From assembly GCA_038210375.1 (NCBI GenBank), contig JBBQWT010000001.1, positions 1-64,000 on the forward strand: a DNA stretch of 64,000 bases, read 5' to 3'. The translations under genes were made by a program, and so were the position numbers. Origin of the DNA: JBBQWT01 sp038210375. Lineage in GTDB: Bacteria; Acidobacteriota; Terriglobia; Terriglobales; Acidobacteriaceae. Every line of letters starts with the position of its first letter. Positions within the stretch are counted from its first letter, which is position 1. Of this stretch, positions 16,701 to 24,903 are shown one piece after another. The notes below the pieces were generated by a model. It searched no databases, was not told the origin of the DNA, and saw only the letters and a program-made list of their open reading frames with translations.

Positions 16701-17601
16701 ACGAATTCATCTGCCGGGTAATTTCTTCGAAGATGTCGTTGATGCGCGATAGGTCGGCGCGCGCTTGTTCGAGGCGGGCTTCAGCCAGGCGCTTCCTGGT
16801 CTTGAATTTGGTGATGCCGGCTGCTTCTTCAATGATGGCGCGGCGGTCGTGCGGCTTGCTGCTCAATATCTGCCCGATGCGGCCCTGCTCGATGATGGCA
16901 TAGGTCTCCGGCCCGAGGCCGGTGCCCATGAAGAGGTCCTGAATATCGCGCAGCCGGCAAAATTTGCCGTTCATCAGGTACTCGCTCTCGCCGGTGCGGA
17001 ACAGGCGCCGCGTAACCACAATTTCTTCCGAGCGAATACTGATGGGCTTCAACTGGCGGCGGCGGATCTTGAGCAGCACTCCGGGGGCCTTGTCGTTTTC
17101 TCCGGCAGCGTCAGTTGAGACCGGAACTGTGGCTTCCGCGGGTTCATCCTGTTCGAGGGAGGTTTCCCCGATCGTCCCCAGCGGCTGGACCGACTTCCAA
17201 GCCTGCTCGGTTTCACTGGCGCGATCGCTTTGCAGGGTGGCCTCATCCCAATCAGCGCCGCTTTCCAGCTCACGGGCGTCGGCTGTGGCTTCATCATTGG
17301 GCATGGGCAGCGCCGGGTCAGAGCCGTAGAGATCGGGATCGACCAGCGTGATTGAAACCTCGGCCATGCCGGTGGACTTGCGATCACGCGTCCCGGCGAA
17401 GATGACATCTTCCATGCGTGAACCGCGCAGGGTCTTGGCGGATTGCTCGCCCAGCACCCATGAGATGGCGTCAGCGATGTTCGACTTGCCACAGCCGTTG
17501 GGGCCGACAATGGCGACGACGCCGTCCCCGTGGAACTTGATCTCGGTCCGGTCGCAGAACGACTTAAATCCAAGAATTTGCAGCCGTTTCAGTTTGAGCA
17601 A
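13714..17601 (-). CDS. smc: chromosome segregation ATPase SMC
   Basis: SMC dimers compact and segregate chromosomes together with ScpA/ScpB. The 1295 residues show Walker A GPNGCGKS (residues 33-40), the N-terminal head, long coiled coils, a hinge near the middle (GFAPAGLLADFIEVDEQYEA and the following region), then the signature LLSGGEKALTALSLL and Walker B PFCVLDEVDAPLDEANI. The likely start is the TTG at 17601 (AGGAGGAA lies just upstream), giving MLKLKRLQILGFKSF as in other SMCs; an ATG at 17640 adds 13 odd residues. Unusual: about 100 residues (91-192), acidic and low in complexity, are inserted in the N-terminal head before EEIVVTRRLFRTGESEY. The length is therefore above the usual ~1190. 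Confidence 0.95.
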   Translation of the reverse strand: MLKLKRLQILGFKSFCDRTEIKFHGDGVVAIVGPNGCGKSNIADAISWVLGEQSAKTLRGSRMEDVIFAGTRDRKSTGMAEVSITLVDPDLYGSDPALPMPNDEATADARELESGADWDEATLQSDRASETEQAWKSVQPLGTIGETSLEQDEPAEATVPVSTDAAGENDKAPGVLLKIRRRQLKPISIRSEEIVVTRRLFRTGESEYLMNGKFCRLRDIQDLFMGTGLGPETYAIIEQGRIGQILSSKPHDRRAIIEEAAGITKFKTRKRLAEARLEQARADLSRINDIFEEITRQMNSLKRQTAKAERYARLRDEMREKSRLVMGGKFLLSSAELKTRHDELQLLAGQISADTEVAAEYETAHGERMQRGYAIEQESHATRERLATVMLETERTHAERTHNQQRCAELETRFTEAQADIARVEQQLQALLIEQEGNRTLLQSADSDVQTATASLGILQSEASGAAAALTEIETGLDRQRNALMEVIATAAEVNNHISQAEEALAAIEREWSRLEREREQAESEVEVTGARRSLLKSEYEHLAASASTLSARITDTRAFIAAGKSAENHAKHELDGLRAEYATALGRRNSLSAIIEEHGYSTESVKRLFQSGALSEGFAPAGLLADFIEVDEQYEAVVEDFLRDELNYVVVKSWDSASEGLRLLQTGVDGRATFLVHPEDSQARFSFNVTPETYHTPVPASTFPLTRCMRVLNGFGKSLEIVLPKLGDGFITPDSRTARELALDNPKAYFLSPEGECFHNVTVTGGTQRTEGPLSMKRELRDATRQVMEIERTMQSTAARVQTVTVTLEGHVALLAQLEDEQRKAELEVMTSSHTMKQLEVDLARAEQRMHICEQESSRLQIDHTQRVAGIAERRQAMTTHQQSRSTLEKEITEAQRRMGELKITRDQSERKASEMASTMAVIEERRRAALWSVERLDRMVVELTTRSQSLQAQASAAKAEKEQREAEIVAMSGRTGELQTEAEQLTSAAAGLQAESDEVRARIAAIEAELKVARLKLDSARDRRGEVSAVIARLNSDIEYMAESCRTELGLQLPDVAAQISGDDLSAESLAVDETSYRELRARLEAMGPVNMMALEEYEEVSGRHQFLGTQRDDLVESIDNTQNAIREIDTVSREKFEQAFAAINENFQMTFHKLFGGGHAFMRLTDEDNTAESGIDVVASPPGKKLQNVLLLSGGEKALTALSLLVGIFQFQPSPFCVLDEVDAPLDEANIRRFTDLVREMSAQTQFVLITHSRRTMSIAPVMYGVTMQEPGVSRVVSVKVEQEQPRHAAIA

Positions 17602-18445
17602 CTGACTTCCTCCGCTCAATCCCGATGAAGAGATTGGCATTCGCGCAATTGACCGTTACTTTAACGTTCCGTTGCGGGGTGGTCAAGCATAAAGACCCAA
17701 TATCTGGTATGGGGTAGGCGCCAACCACAGTATATTGCACGGTTGATGCAACAGCTGCGGGAAAACGCGGCTTTCTCACACTTGTGGCGTTTTGGTTTTG
17801 GAGCAGGAAGGAAGGCGGGAGAATCTCAGAGCTGAGACCACTATAGGCCGGTTGGCGGCCGGATTCAAGGTCTAACGAGTTTGGGAAGCGGCCTCTACAC
17901 TGTTGATCGTTAGGCTCTACGGCGATCAAATCGGAGCAGGATCAGACCTGCAACGCTCGTGAACCCAGATGGGACAAATCCCCACACTCAAGGTGCTAGT
18001 CCAGCGCCCATATAAATATCATCAACTTGGGTGTGCGAGGCGTTTGCTGGGATTCTGCCTCGCAGTATGTTTTGCCCTTTGCCGGTGATGCCAACACAGA
18101 AGAAGACAAAAAAACAATAGAAAGGCAAAAGATTAGTTTCGTTCGCAAGCTCACGCTGCCGCTCTAACCGTTTTCATGCTCCGATAATCCCACCAATTCC
18201 TCCAAAATCCAAACGTGCCCTGCCAGGCCAGCTTCCATCGCCGACGGACTGCAGCGTTTGGTGGACACTGCAGAAATTGCAGTACGCTCAATCGAGCGCA
18301 ACCATGCCGCAGTAATTCTCGAACTTTTTTGAAAAGTCGTTTTTGAGGCGCGTTTTGTCCTTCGGTGGCAGCGGCCTTCAGGGCTTGAGAAGCTTTTGCG
18401 ATTCGGTCAATAGAGATATCTCCACCGGCATGACCATCGCACATT
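17602..18445. other. long region without a credible gene
   Basis: About 840 bases between smc and the REP palindrome. Open frames exist on the minus strand (near 18151-18444 and 17564-17929) but show no family motif, signal or ribosome site. The promoter of smc must lie close to 17650. I see no tRNA or obvious RNA fold. Confidence 0.5.
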
Positions 18446-18473
18446 GGTGGGAGCAGCGGACTGAAGTCCGCTG
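18446..18473. repeat. REP-type palindrome, left copy
   Basis: GGTGGGAG followed by the palindrome CAGCGGACTGAAGTCCGCTG. The inverted partner is at 19052-19079. The two flank the broken Y1 transposase gene. Confidence 0.85.
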
Positions 18474-18571
18474 ATTAAACGGTCCGTCATAGTTGGCTTT
18501 AGCCGCGGCGCACTTATGCCTTATGACCGAAATATCAATCTCTCGGTATCGCAAGGCGTTAAGATGGGCAC

Positions 18572-19040
18572 ATGCAGGCACCGCAAGAGGTTCGGACCTT
18601 CTTCGTGACCTCCGCAACTCATGAGCGCCGCCCAATCTTTCACTCTCACAAACCGGCGAAGTTGTTTTTGGAGGTTTTACAAGATCATCGCAAGCTCAAT
18701 CACTATTTATTGCATGAAGTCGTACTAATGCCTGATCACTTTCATCTTCTTATCACCCCCCGGTTGCGATCGTTCTTTGGAGAAAATCGTGCAACTGATT
18801 AAAGGGGGATATTCTTTTCGTGCAGGAGAGGAGACTCGTGTAAAAACCGCAATCTGGCAGCGCAGTTTCAACGAACATCGAATTAAGGACAGCGGGGAAT
18901 ATGCAGTGCATCGCAATTACATTCGCAATAATCCGGTGCGAGCAGGCTTAGCGATTTCGCCAGAGAAAGATCCTTACTGTTGCGCCCATTCCTCGGTAAT
19001 CACTGATGACCCGCCACCGGGGCTAAAGCCCAAAGCATAA
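18572..19040 (+). pseudogene. REP-associated tyrosine (Y1) transposase, frameshifted
   Basis: A RAYT / IS200-IS605-like Y1 transposase, a single-strand nuclease that acts on REP palindromes. The first part carries TFFVTSATHERRPIF and the metal-binding motif MPDHFHLLITP (HUH, about residues 52-62). After the run of six C at 18756-18761 the frame shifts: the remainder continues in another frame as DRSLEKIVQLIKGGYSFRA, TAIWQRSFNEHRI and YIRNNPVRAGL, which are the typical following motifs including the segment with the catalytic Tyr (...YAVHRNYIRNNPVRAG). Joined, the two parts make a normal ~155-residue family member. One base lost or gained in the C-run explains it; a programmed frameshift or read error is possible. 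Confidence 0.82.
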
Positions 19041-19051
19041 GGCTCGCTTTC

Positions 19052-19079
19052 CAGCGGACTGAAGTCCGCTGCTCCCACC
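19052..19079. repeat. REP-type palindrome, right copy (inverted)
   Basis: CAGCGGACTGAAGTCCGCTG followed by CTCCCACC: the mirror image of the left copy at 18446-18473, apart from the two central bases pairs (TGAA versus TTCA when aligned). Additional similarity continues inward on both sides (GGCTTTAGCC / GGGCTAAAGCCC and CTTATGCCTTATG / GCATAAGG). Confidence 0.85.
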
Positions 19080-19157
19080 AAAACTCAAGACCATCGTCGG
19101 GGTTGAATCGCAGCCCGCCGAAAGGGTAATGCAAAGCTCGCGGGCTTCGCCAAGAGT

Positions 19158-19709
19158 CTATTTTCTACTTTGTACTTTGGCCTTTTGTTTTCTTTGAACC
19201 GCCTTGCGCTTCTCGGGCAGCATATCTCTCAGAGTGAGTGCGAAATCACTCCGAACTCTTAACCGAAGTTTGCTGTCGAAGATAAAGTCGATCGCCACTT
19301 CCACATCATAAGTGCCCGGAAAAGCGTGATGGATCATCCGAACCCCAGTAATGGGCAGACTTGGATCCAGAGGATTGAGAATTTGGTTCGACAACTCCAA
19401 ACTGTAGGAAACAACGCCCGTAATAATTAATTGACTCGGAGTGGCGAGAAGTTCGTTGAGATGTTTAAAAAGCTCCCAACGAGCGCGCTCTAGCGACAAA
19501 GAAAACGTGCCGCGGCGAAGGCGAATCTCGTCTGCGCGGAACGTAGCGTCGTGTACGTAGCTGCTGATGAAAACTATATCGTGCAACCCGTTTGCACCCC
19601 AGCACCGCGCTTCATAGAGCACAGGAGCTAGGCTCGTCGTGTGGAAAGAAGTGCCAAAATCGACCATGTTCGCCGGTTGGTATTCGGCAGATTTCGATTT
19701 TTTGGCCAT
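19158..19709 (-). CDS. hypothetical protein
   Basis: A 183-residue protein of no family known to me. It starts AKKSKSAEYQPANMVDFGTS, ends with a strongly basic tail (PEKRKAVQRKQKAKVQSRK) and has no signal peptide or membrane helix. The middle has several beta-like segments (SQLIITGVVSYSLELS, GTYDVEVAIDFIFDSKLRLRV). I use the ATG at 19709, seven bases after GAAGG; ATG 19712 and a TTG at 19733 are alternatives. The base composition is lower in GC than the neighbouring genes and it lies beside a mobile-element remnant, which suggests acquisition. Confidence 0.5.
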   Translation of the reverse strand: MAKKSKSAEYQPANMVDFGTSFHTTSLAPVLYEARCWGANGLHDIVFISSYVHDATFRADEIRLRRGTFSLSLERARWELFKHLNELLATPSQLIITGVVSYSLELSNQILNPLDPSLPITGVRMIHHAFPGTYDVEVAIDFIFDSKLRLRVRSDFALTLRDMLPEKRKAVQRKQKAKVQSRK

Positions 19710-19797
19710 CATCAAGCCTTCAAAAGTCCGCAAGTCTTACCGAACCTGTAACCAGGACCTTCTGCGAAACCGCTTACGACTTTCGGAAAGGCTCGGG

Positions 19798-21180
19798 TTA
19801 GCGCCCCAGGATTTCGAAGAAGCGAACGATGCTTTGTATCCCGCGATTGAAGTTGGCGATGCTGAACTTCTCGTTGGGAGCGTGCAGGTTGTCATCGGGC
19901 AAGCCGAAGCCCATCATCACCGTGGGAATCTTGAGGTGCTTTTCGAACTCGGCCACGATGGGAATGGAGCCCCCGCTGCGGATGAAGACCGTTTCCTTGC
20001 CAAAGATTTCTTTCATGGCTTCGGTGGACGCCTTTACGAAACGGTTGTCGGTCTTGATGACCATGGGATCGGCCTGGCTGAAGCATTTAATTTTTACGTC
20101 GATGCCCCGTGGTACGAGCGACATCACAAAATCGGTGTAGAGTTTCAAGATTTCTTCGGGACGCTGGTCATCGACCAGCCGCATCGATACCTTGGCGGAA
20201 GCGCGCGCCGGGATCACGGTCTTTCCACCCGCGCCGATGAACCCGCCGGGTATGCCGTGCACTTCGAGGGTGGGCCGCGCCCAGGTGCGTTCCATGACCG
20301 AGTAGCCGGGCTCACCGGTCAGCACTTTGGAGCCCACTTCGGTCTCGCGGTATTCCTCTTCGTCGAAGGGAAGACGCTGCCACGCCGCAAGCTCGTCGGC
20401 GGCGGGTTGGGCCACGCGATCGTAAAATTTCGGGATCAAAATCTTTCCATCGGCATCCTTGAGGGCGGCGATGATGCGGCACAGGGCTTCCAGGGGATTG
20501 GGTGCGGCGCCGCCATACATTCCGGAATGCAGATCGGTGCGCGCGCCGCCGGCCTCGATCTCGGTGTACACCATGCCGCGCAGGCCCACGCATAAGGTCG
20601 GCAAATCAGGCGCAAACATTTCGGTGTCAGACACCAGCGCAAAATCCGCTTGCAGCCGCTCCGGATGCTCGCGCACAAAAAGCGCGATGGCCTCGCCGCC
20701 GACCTCTTCCTCGCCTTCGAGCAGGACGCGCACATTAATAGGCAGTTTTCCGCCGCCGGTCTTAATCAGCGATTCCAGGGCCTTGATGTGCATGTACATC
20801 TGGCCCTTGTCGTCCACCGCGCCGCGGGCGTAGATGTTGCCATTGCGTTCGGCAGGCTCGAAGGGCGGTGACTTCCACTCATCCAGCGGATCGGGGGGCT
20901 GCACGTCGTAGTGTCCGTAACAGAGCACGGTGGGCTTGCCGGGAGCGTTGAGCCATTCCGCATAGACAAGCGGATGACCGGCGGTGGCGATGATCTCGGC
21001 GCGCAAGCCCAGTTCCTTGAGCTTGTCATGGCAATAATTCGCAGCTTTGAGCATGTCGGCTTTATGCTCGGGCAGGGTGCTGACGCTGGGAATGCGCAAC
21101 AATTCCTTCAACTCATCGAGAAAACGCTTTTGATTTTCGGTCGCATATTTCAGTGCCGGAGATTCGCTGGGATTTGCCAT
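19798..21180 (-). CDS. M20 family metallo-dipeptidase
   Basis: Zinc peptidase of the M20 (CNDP/dipeptidase) family, cytosolic, releasing amino acids from peptides. The 460 residues show the metal-site motifs in order: YGHYDVQPPDPLDEWKSPPF (His and Asp ligands, about residue 80-100), GRGAVDDKGQMY-type segment YARGAVDDKGQMYMHI with the bridging Asp, LEGEEEVGG with the catalytic Glu pair, then SDTEMF and, after the dimerisation domain, a C-terminal HAPNEKF that gives the last His. The ATG at 21180 gives the usual N-terminus; the frame extends upstream without family match. It is followed closely on the same strand by nothing related and is downstream of thiO. Confidence 0.9.
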   Translation of the reverse strand: MANPSESPALKYATENQKRFLDELKELLRIPSVSTLPEHKADMLKAANYCHDKLKELGLRAEIIATAGHPLVYAEWLNAPGKPTVLCYGHYDVQPPDPLDEWKSPPFEPAERNGNIYARGAVDDKGQMYMHIKALESLIKTGGGKLPINVRVLLEGEEEVGGEAIALFVREHPERLQADFALVSDTEMFAPDLPTLCVGLRGMVYTEIEAGGARTDLHSGMYGGAAPNPLEALCRIIAALKDADGKILIPKFYDRVAQPAADELAAWQRLPFDEEEYRETEVGSKVLTGEPGYSVMERTWARPTLEVHGIPGGFIGAGGKTVIPARASAKVSMRLVDDQRPEEILKLYTDFVMSLVPRGIDVKIKCFSQADPMVIKTDNRFVKASTEAMKEIFGKETVFIRSGGSIPIVAEFEKHLKIPTVMMGFGLPDDNLHAPNEKFSIANFNRGIQSIVRFFEILGR

Positions 21181-21309
21181 GGGTCTGCTGGGCGCTCCTG
21201 CAATAAAGGGATTGGCGGTGCGGTGACGTTCAAGTATATACCGCAAGATTTTTCTTGCGCGCGAGCGGCGCGTCGTTCGTGCAACGCGTAACAGAGATGC
21301 AATGCTGGT

Positions 21310-22356
21310 TCAGCTAACGCTGGCGTTGCGCGAAGGACTGAATTCGGAGATGTCCCAATCATTCGCAACGCCGCAGATCAGTCTTGCCAAGGCAAGGGCC
21401 GAAGCCGGCGCCAGCAGGATGCCATTGCGAAAGTGTCCGGTGGAAACGTAATAGTTACCTACGCTGGTTTCGCCGATGAGGGGTAGATCGTCGGCGGTAC
21501 CGGGTCGCAGCCCTGCCCAGGAATCGATCACCTCGGCGGCGCCCAGGGCGGGCAAGAAGTCCGCGGCGAGCTGCAGGAGGCGATGATTTGCGGCGGGATC
21601 AACCGTCTTATCGAAGCCGGCTTCTTCGACGGTCGAGCCGATGAGGATGTGGGCTTCACTGCGGGGCACAAGATAGACATCGGGGGTGCGGATCACGTGA
21701 GTCAGGTGAATTCCGTGTGGCGAGGCCACGGTGAGGAGTTGGCCCTTGACGGGGCGCACCGGAAGTTGCAGGTTGTCCACTTGCGCGGCCCAGGCGCCGC
21801 AGCAATTCACCACCAGCCCGCTGCCCAGCGTTGCCTCGCGGGTTACGACGCCGGTGGCTTTCCCATTCTCGATAACGAGTCCCGTGGCTTCAACATTGGC
21901 CCGCACCTCGATTTGCTGGGTCTGTGCGGCTTGCAGGGCCGCGGCCATTAGCTGCCGGGGATCGAGCCAGCCCTCCTGCAGCAAGGTCGTGGCATGCGAA
22001 TGAAAGTCAACATGGGGTTCGAGCTCGGCCAGCTCCGATGGCGAGAGAGCGGAGCCCTGCAATGGATGACAGTAAAGGGCGCCAGCGGTGCTCAGCTCCA
22101 CGTGAATGCCGCCGCAGTTTTCCAGTTGTTCGAGGAACTGTGGGTACACTGCGGCGCTGGCGCGGGCGAATTCCCCCAGGGCCGAGGGCAACTCTGGGTC
22201 TGCGGCGGCCAGCATGCCGGCCGCCGCGTAGGAGGCTTCACGGCCGGCGACGCCGCGGTCGATGACCAGAATGCGTTCCATGAACTTGCCCAGGTCGAGG
22301 GCGAGGGAAATCCCGATGATGCCGCCGCCGATGATGATAGCGTCCCAGGTTTTCAT
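21310..22356 (-). CDS. thiO: glycine oxidase ThiO
   Basis: FAD enzyme of the DAO family that oxidises glycine to iminoglycine for thiazole synthesis by ThiG. The Rossmann motif IIIGGGIIGISLALDL lies at residues 7-22; GREASYAAAGMLAA (about 38-52) is the characteristic ThiO motif, PVRPVKGQLLTV and YLVPRSEAHILIGSTVEEAGFD follow, and the C-terminal WAGLRPGTADDLPLIG and STGHFRNGILLAPASA are typical. At 348 residues the length is normal. It pairs functionally with thiG at 3.3 kb although the genes are not linked. Confidence 0.9.
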   Translation of the reverse strand: MKTWDAIIIGGGIIGISLALDLGKFMERILVIDRGVAGREASYAAAGMLAAADPELPSALGEFARASAAVYPQFLEQLENCGGIHVELSTAGALYCHPLQGSALSPSELAELEPHVDFHSHATTLLQEGWLDPRQLMAAALQAAQTQQIEVRANVEATGLVIENGKATGVVTREATLGSGLVVNCCGAWAAQVDNLQLPVRPVKGQLLTVASPHGIHLTHVIRTPDVYLVPRSEAHILIGSTVEEAGFDKTVDPAANHRLLQLAADFLPALGAAEVIDSWAGLRPGTADDLPLIGETSVGNYYVSTGHFRNGILLAPASALALARLICGVANDWDISEFSPSRNASVS

Positions 22357-22590
22357 GCTGTTCTTTCATTGTAGTGATTGAATATATTGCGGGAAGAACA
22401 GAATTCGTCGCAGTTGATATTCAGGCGGAAGATCGAAATCGGATGCGGGCGGCAGGTCGCAGGCACAGTCGATAAATTCCGGGAATAGACCGATCAATAC
22501 TTTTAATATTTCACCGGAGAATGAACTTCCGAACTGATATTCTTCTGGAACCGCTGCTGCGAAAAGATACGGCGGAGAAGTAACCAAGAG

Positions 22591-22791
22591 ATGAAATCGA
22601 ATTCCAATTCGACGCTCAAAATGTTCCGCGGCGCCTTCTCCATTCTGCTGGCGACCCTGCGGGAGATTTTCGACGAGAACGCTTATCGCCGGTTTCTTAC
22701 GCGCCAGCGGCTGACGGCCTCGCCGCTCTCCTATTCCAGGTTTCTCGATGAGACCAACACTCAGCGGGCGCACAGGCCGCGATGCTGTTGA
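22591..22791 (+). CDS. YbdD/YjiX-like small protein
   Basis: A 66-residue protein ending in the characteristic RPRCC, with FRGAFSILLATLREIFDENAY and a helix rich in Arg/Leu before it. This resembles the YbdD/YjiX family, small proteins usually coded next to the peptide/pyruvate transporter CstA; no such transporter is here. An overlapping longer frame on the minus strand (22366-22773) has no family features, so I prefer this one. It is 17 bases upstream of ruvC on the same strand. The assignment rests on the size, the C-terminal Cys pair and the helix, so it is moderate. Confidence 0.55.
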   Translation: MKSNSNSTLKMFRGAFSILLATLREIFDENAYRRFLTRQRLTASPLSYSRFLDETNTQRAHRPRCC

Positions 22792-22808
22792 GATTTCGGT
22801 CGTAGCTT

Positions 22809-23318
22809 ATGCGGGCGATGGGCATCGATTGCGGCACCCAGTTCACCGGCTACGGGGTGGTCGAGCAAGACCCCGATGGCCGGCTGCATTGCGTGGCCCT
22901 GGGCGTCATCAAGCCGGCGCGTCAGGCCGAAACCGCGCAGAAGCTGGCCGCTATTTTCTCGGGGCTCACCGCAATCATCGAAACCCACCAGCCGGACATG
23001 GTGGCCATTGAAGAGATCTTCTATTCGGTCAACGTAAAGTCGGCCCTGAAACTTGGCCAGGTCAGGGGAGTGGCCCTGCTGGCCGCCTCCAACTGCAAAC
23101 GCGAGGTGGCGGAATATTCGCCCCTTTCGATCAAGTCAGCAGTGGTGGGCTATGGCCGCGCCGAGAAATCGCAGGTACAGCAGATGGTGACCCACCTGCT
23201 GGCGCTGGAATCGGTCCCAGAGCCGTCAGACATCACCGACGCGCTGGCCATTGCTATCTGCCATCTCAACACTTATGCCACGCTGGCCCGGCAGCAGGCG
23301 ACGCCGGCCCGGCGATGA
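22809..23318 (+). CDS. ruvC: Holliday junction endonuclease RuvC
   Basis: RuvC dimers resolve Holliday junctions with RuvAB during recombination repair. The 169 residues fit the family. The RNase H-like fold has its catalytic acids in GIDCGTQFTGYGVV (Asp7), VAIEEIFYSVN (Glu pair near 72) and EPSDITDALAIAICH (C-terminal Asp pair near 140). The segment KSALKLGQVRGVALLAA is also diagnostic. The start at 22809 (MRAMGIDCG) could instead be the ATG at 22818. No ruvA or ruvB is adjacent; a small membrane protein follows after 4 bases. Confidence 0.94.
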   Translation: MRAMGIDCGTQFTGYGVVEQDPDGRLHCVALGVIKPARQAETAQKLAAIFSGLTAIIETHQPDMVAIEEIFYSVNVKSALKLGQVRGVALLAASNCKREVAEYSPLSIKSAVVGYGRAEKSQVQQMVTHLLALESVPEPSDITDALAIAICHLNTYATLARQQATPARR

Positions 23319-23322
23319 GAAA

Positions 23323-23601
23323 ATGATCGTACCTCCATACATCATCGCGCACGTCGTGGAGGCCCTATTATTGCTTTGGATCGCAAACATGTTTTTTAAT
23401 AAAATGTTGCGTGAGGTGAACCAGAAACTGGCGCCGGATGAGAAACATCCTTTAATCATGGCGCCGGGAAAAGGATGGGGTGTGGTCAGGGAGCATCGCC
23501 GGATGTACCCGCGCAGCCCGCTGCGGTTTATGGCGGGGGCGTTTTCGGTCATGGGTCTGCTGGTGTTTGTGATCAGCGTCTGGAAGGCTGCTGGCTACTG
23601 A
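23323..23601 (+). CDS. small two-helix membrane protein
   Basis: A 92-residue protein with a hydrophobic helix at each end (about residues 5-24 IIAHVVEALLLLWIANMFF and 68-88 MAGAFSVMGLLVFVISVW) and a basic middle (REHRRMYPRSPLRF). I know no family for it. It starts four bases after the ruvC stop, so the two are probably translated from one message. Confidence 0.55.
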   Translation: MIVPPYIIAHVVEALLLLWIANMFFNKMLREVNQKLAPDEKHPLIMAPGKGWGVVREHRRMYPRSPLRFMAGAFSVMGLLVFVISVWKAAGY

Positions 23602-23781
23602 AGCGGGAAAACCAAAGTCGTACCACGATTACCCGGAGGGTAGGAGCCCTGCCTCACCCCGGCGGATTTGGGGATTCGGCACCATGACAAGCTAGGGAGA
23701 GAGGACAATTCTCACCCTCGCGATTTCTTAATCGATTTGTATCATGCATCAGATTCTCTGGGGCTTAATACCTTTTACCCG

Positions 23782-24768
23782 ATGAAACTCAGGTTCTTCA
23801 GGACGACAATCCCGCACAGAGGGATCCGCTCATCGATGGTCGGATTGGCCGCCATGCTTGTGATGTGGGGACCGGCGGCCGGTGGGATCGCTGTGTTCGG
23901 ATTATCAGCCAAGCCAGCCTTCGTCCATTCCAGGGTAAGGCCGCGGAAGGCGAAACCCAAAGCCGCGCCGGCCACTGGATCTGACACCGCAACCGCGCCG
24001 GATGCCCCCGCGCCCGGCGCGGCGCCCCACGATGCCGCCTTGCTCGGAGAAACTGCCCCGAGCGAGAGCGGCAAGGCGAATGCTGATCCGCCTGAGGGCG
24101 CGCCTGCCAGCTCTCCGTCGCCCACGATCGTTTTCACCTTAAAGCAGCCGGGAGGGCATCCCCAGGAATTTACGGTGAGTGTGCATTCCACCGGCCTGGC
24201 TACTTATACATCCTGCAACGTGGCGTGCCCCGGAGCATCGCAACCAACCGCTGCCGAGGCGGTCAGCGCCGAAATGGCCAACTCCGCGGGTGAGGACCCT
24301 TACTGGCGCAACTTCAACGTCAGCGAGAAGAGCCGTGAACATATCTTCAGGCTGGCACAGGCGCTGAATTACTTTGACGGGGATTTCGATTACACCAAGC
24401 ACCGCATCGCCAACACCGGCATAAAAACTCTGGGTTACAGTGACGGCGCGCGCAAAACCTTTACCACTTATAACTGGTCGGAAAACCAGGGGATACAGGA
24501 ACTGACCAACTTTTTTCTCGGCATCAGCGCCACCCAGGAAGGCGGGCGCCGCCTGCTGTTTCTGCAGCGCTTCGACAAACTCGGCCTAGAAGCCGAACTC
24601 AAGTCGCTGCAATCGCTTTCCCATGAAAATCGTCTGGCGGAATTAGAGGCCATTACTCCGGTGTTACAGACCATCATCGCCGACCGCGCGGTCATGCACG
24701 TCACCCGGCAGCGCGCCCAGAAACTGTTCGACACCACCGTGGCCGGCAAGCCCGCCGACGTTCGCTGA
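23782..24768 (+). CDS. secreted/anchored protein of unknown function
   Basis: A 328-residue protein with an N-terminal hydrophobic segment (SSMVGLAAMLVMWGPAAGGIAVFGL, here given in part: LAAMLVMWGPAAGGIAVFGL), a Pro/Ala-rich linker (about residues 50-110) and a folded part of about 210 residues. The latter begins TIVFTLKQPGGHPQEFTVSV and has GLATYTSCN and HIFRLAQALNYFDGDFDY, then TYNWSENQGIQELTNFF. This resembles an acidobacterial periplasmic family without known function. I use the ATG at 23782; the frame extends upstream to 23668 without family features. A single Cys pair (CNVAC) may form a disulfide. Confidence 0.55.
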   Translation: MKLRFFRTTIPHRGIRSSMVGLAAMLVMWGPAAGGIAVFGLSAKPAFVHSRVRPRKAKPKAAPATGSDTATAPDAPAPGAAPHDAALLGETAPSESGKANADPPEGAPASSPSPTIVFTLKQPGGHPQEFTVSVHSTGLATYTSCNVACPGASQPTAAEAVSAEMANSAGEDPYWRNFNVSEKSREHIFRLAQALNYFDGDFDYTKHRIANTGIKTLGYSDGARKTFTTYNWSENQGIQELTNFFLGISATQEGGRRLLFLQRFDKLGLEAELKSLQSLSHENRLAELEAITPVLQTIIADRAVMHVTRQRAQKLFDTTVAGKPADVR

Positions 24769-24903
24769 CCTCCTTTTCGATGGGGGAATTCCCCATAGCT
24801 GGGGTGATTTCTTACTCGCCGGAAAGCCAAAACTATTCGCAACTATGGGAGTAAACTAGCGTCTAATAAGACAGGGAATGATGAGTTTCCCGGGGGTCTC
24901 AAT

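Noticed and set aside
18151..18444. A minus-strand frame of 97 residues beside the REP palindrome
   Set aside because: No conserved feature or ribosome site was seen; it may be a chance frame in repeat-rich DNA.
22366..22773. A minus-strand frame of 135 residues overlapping the YbdD-like gene
   Set aside because: It has no motif or signal; the plus-strand frame has the family-like end and a consistent context before ruvC.
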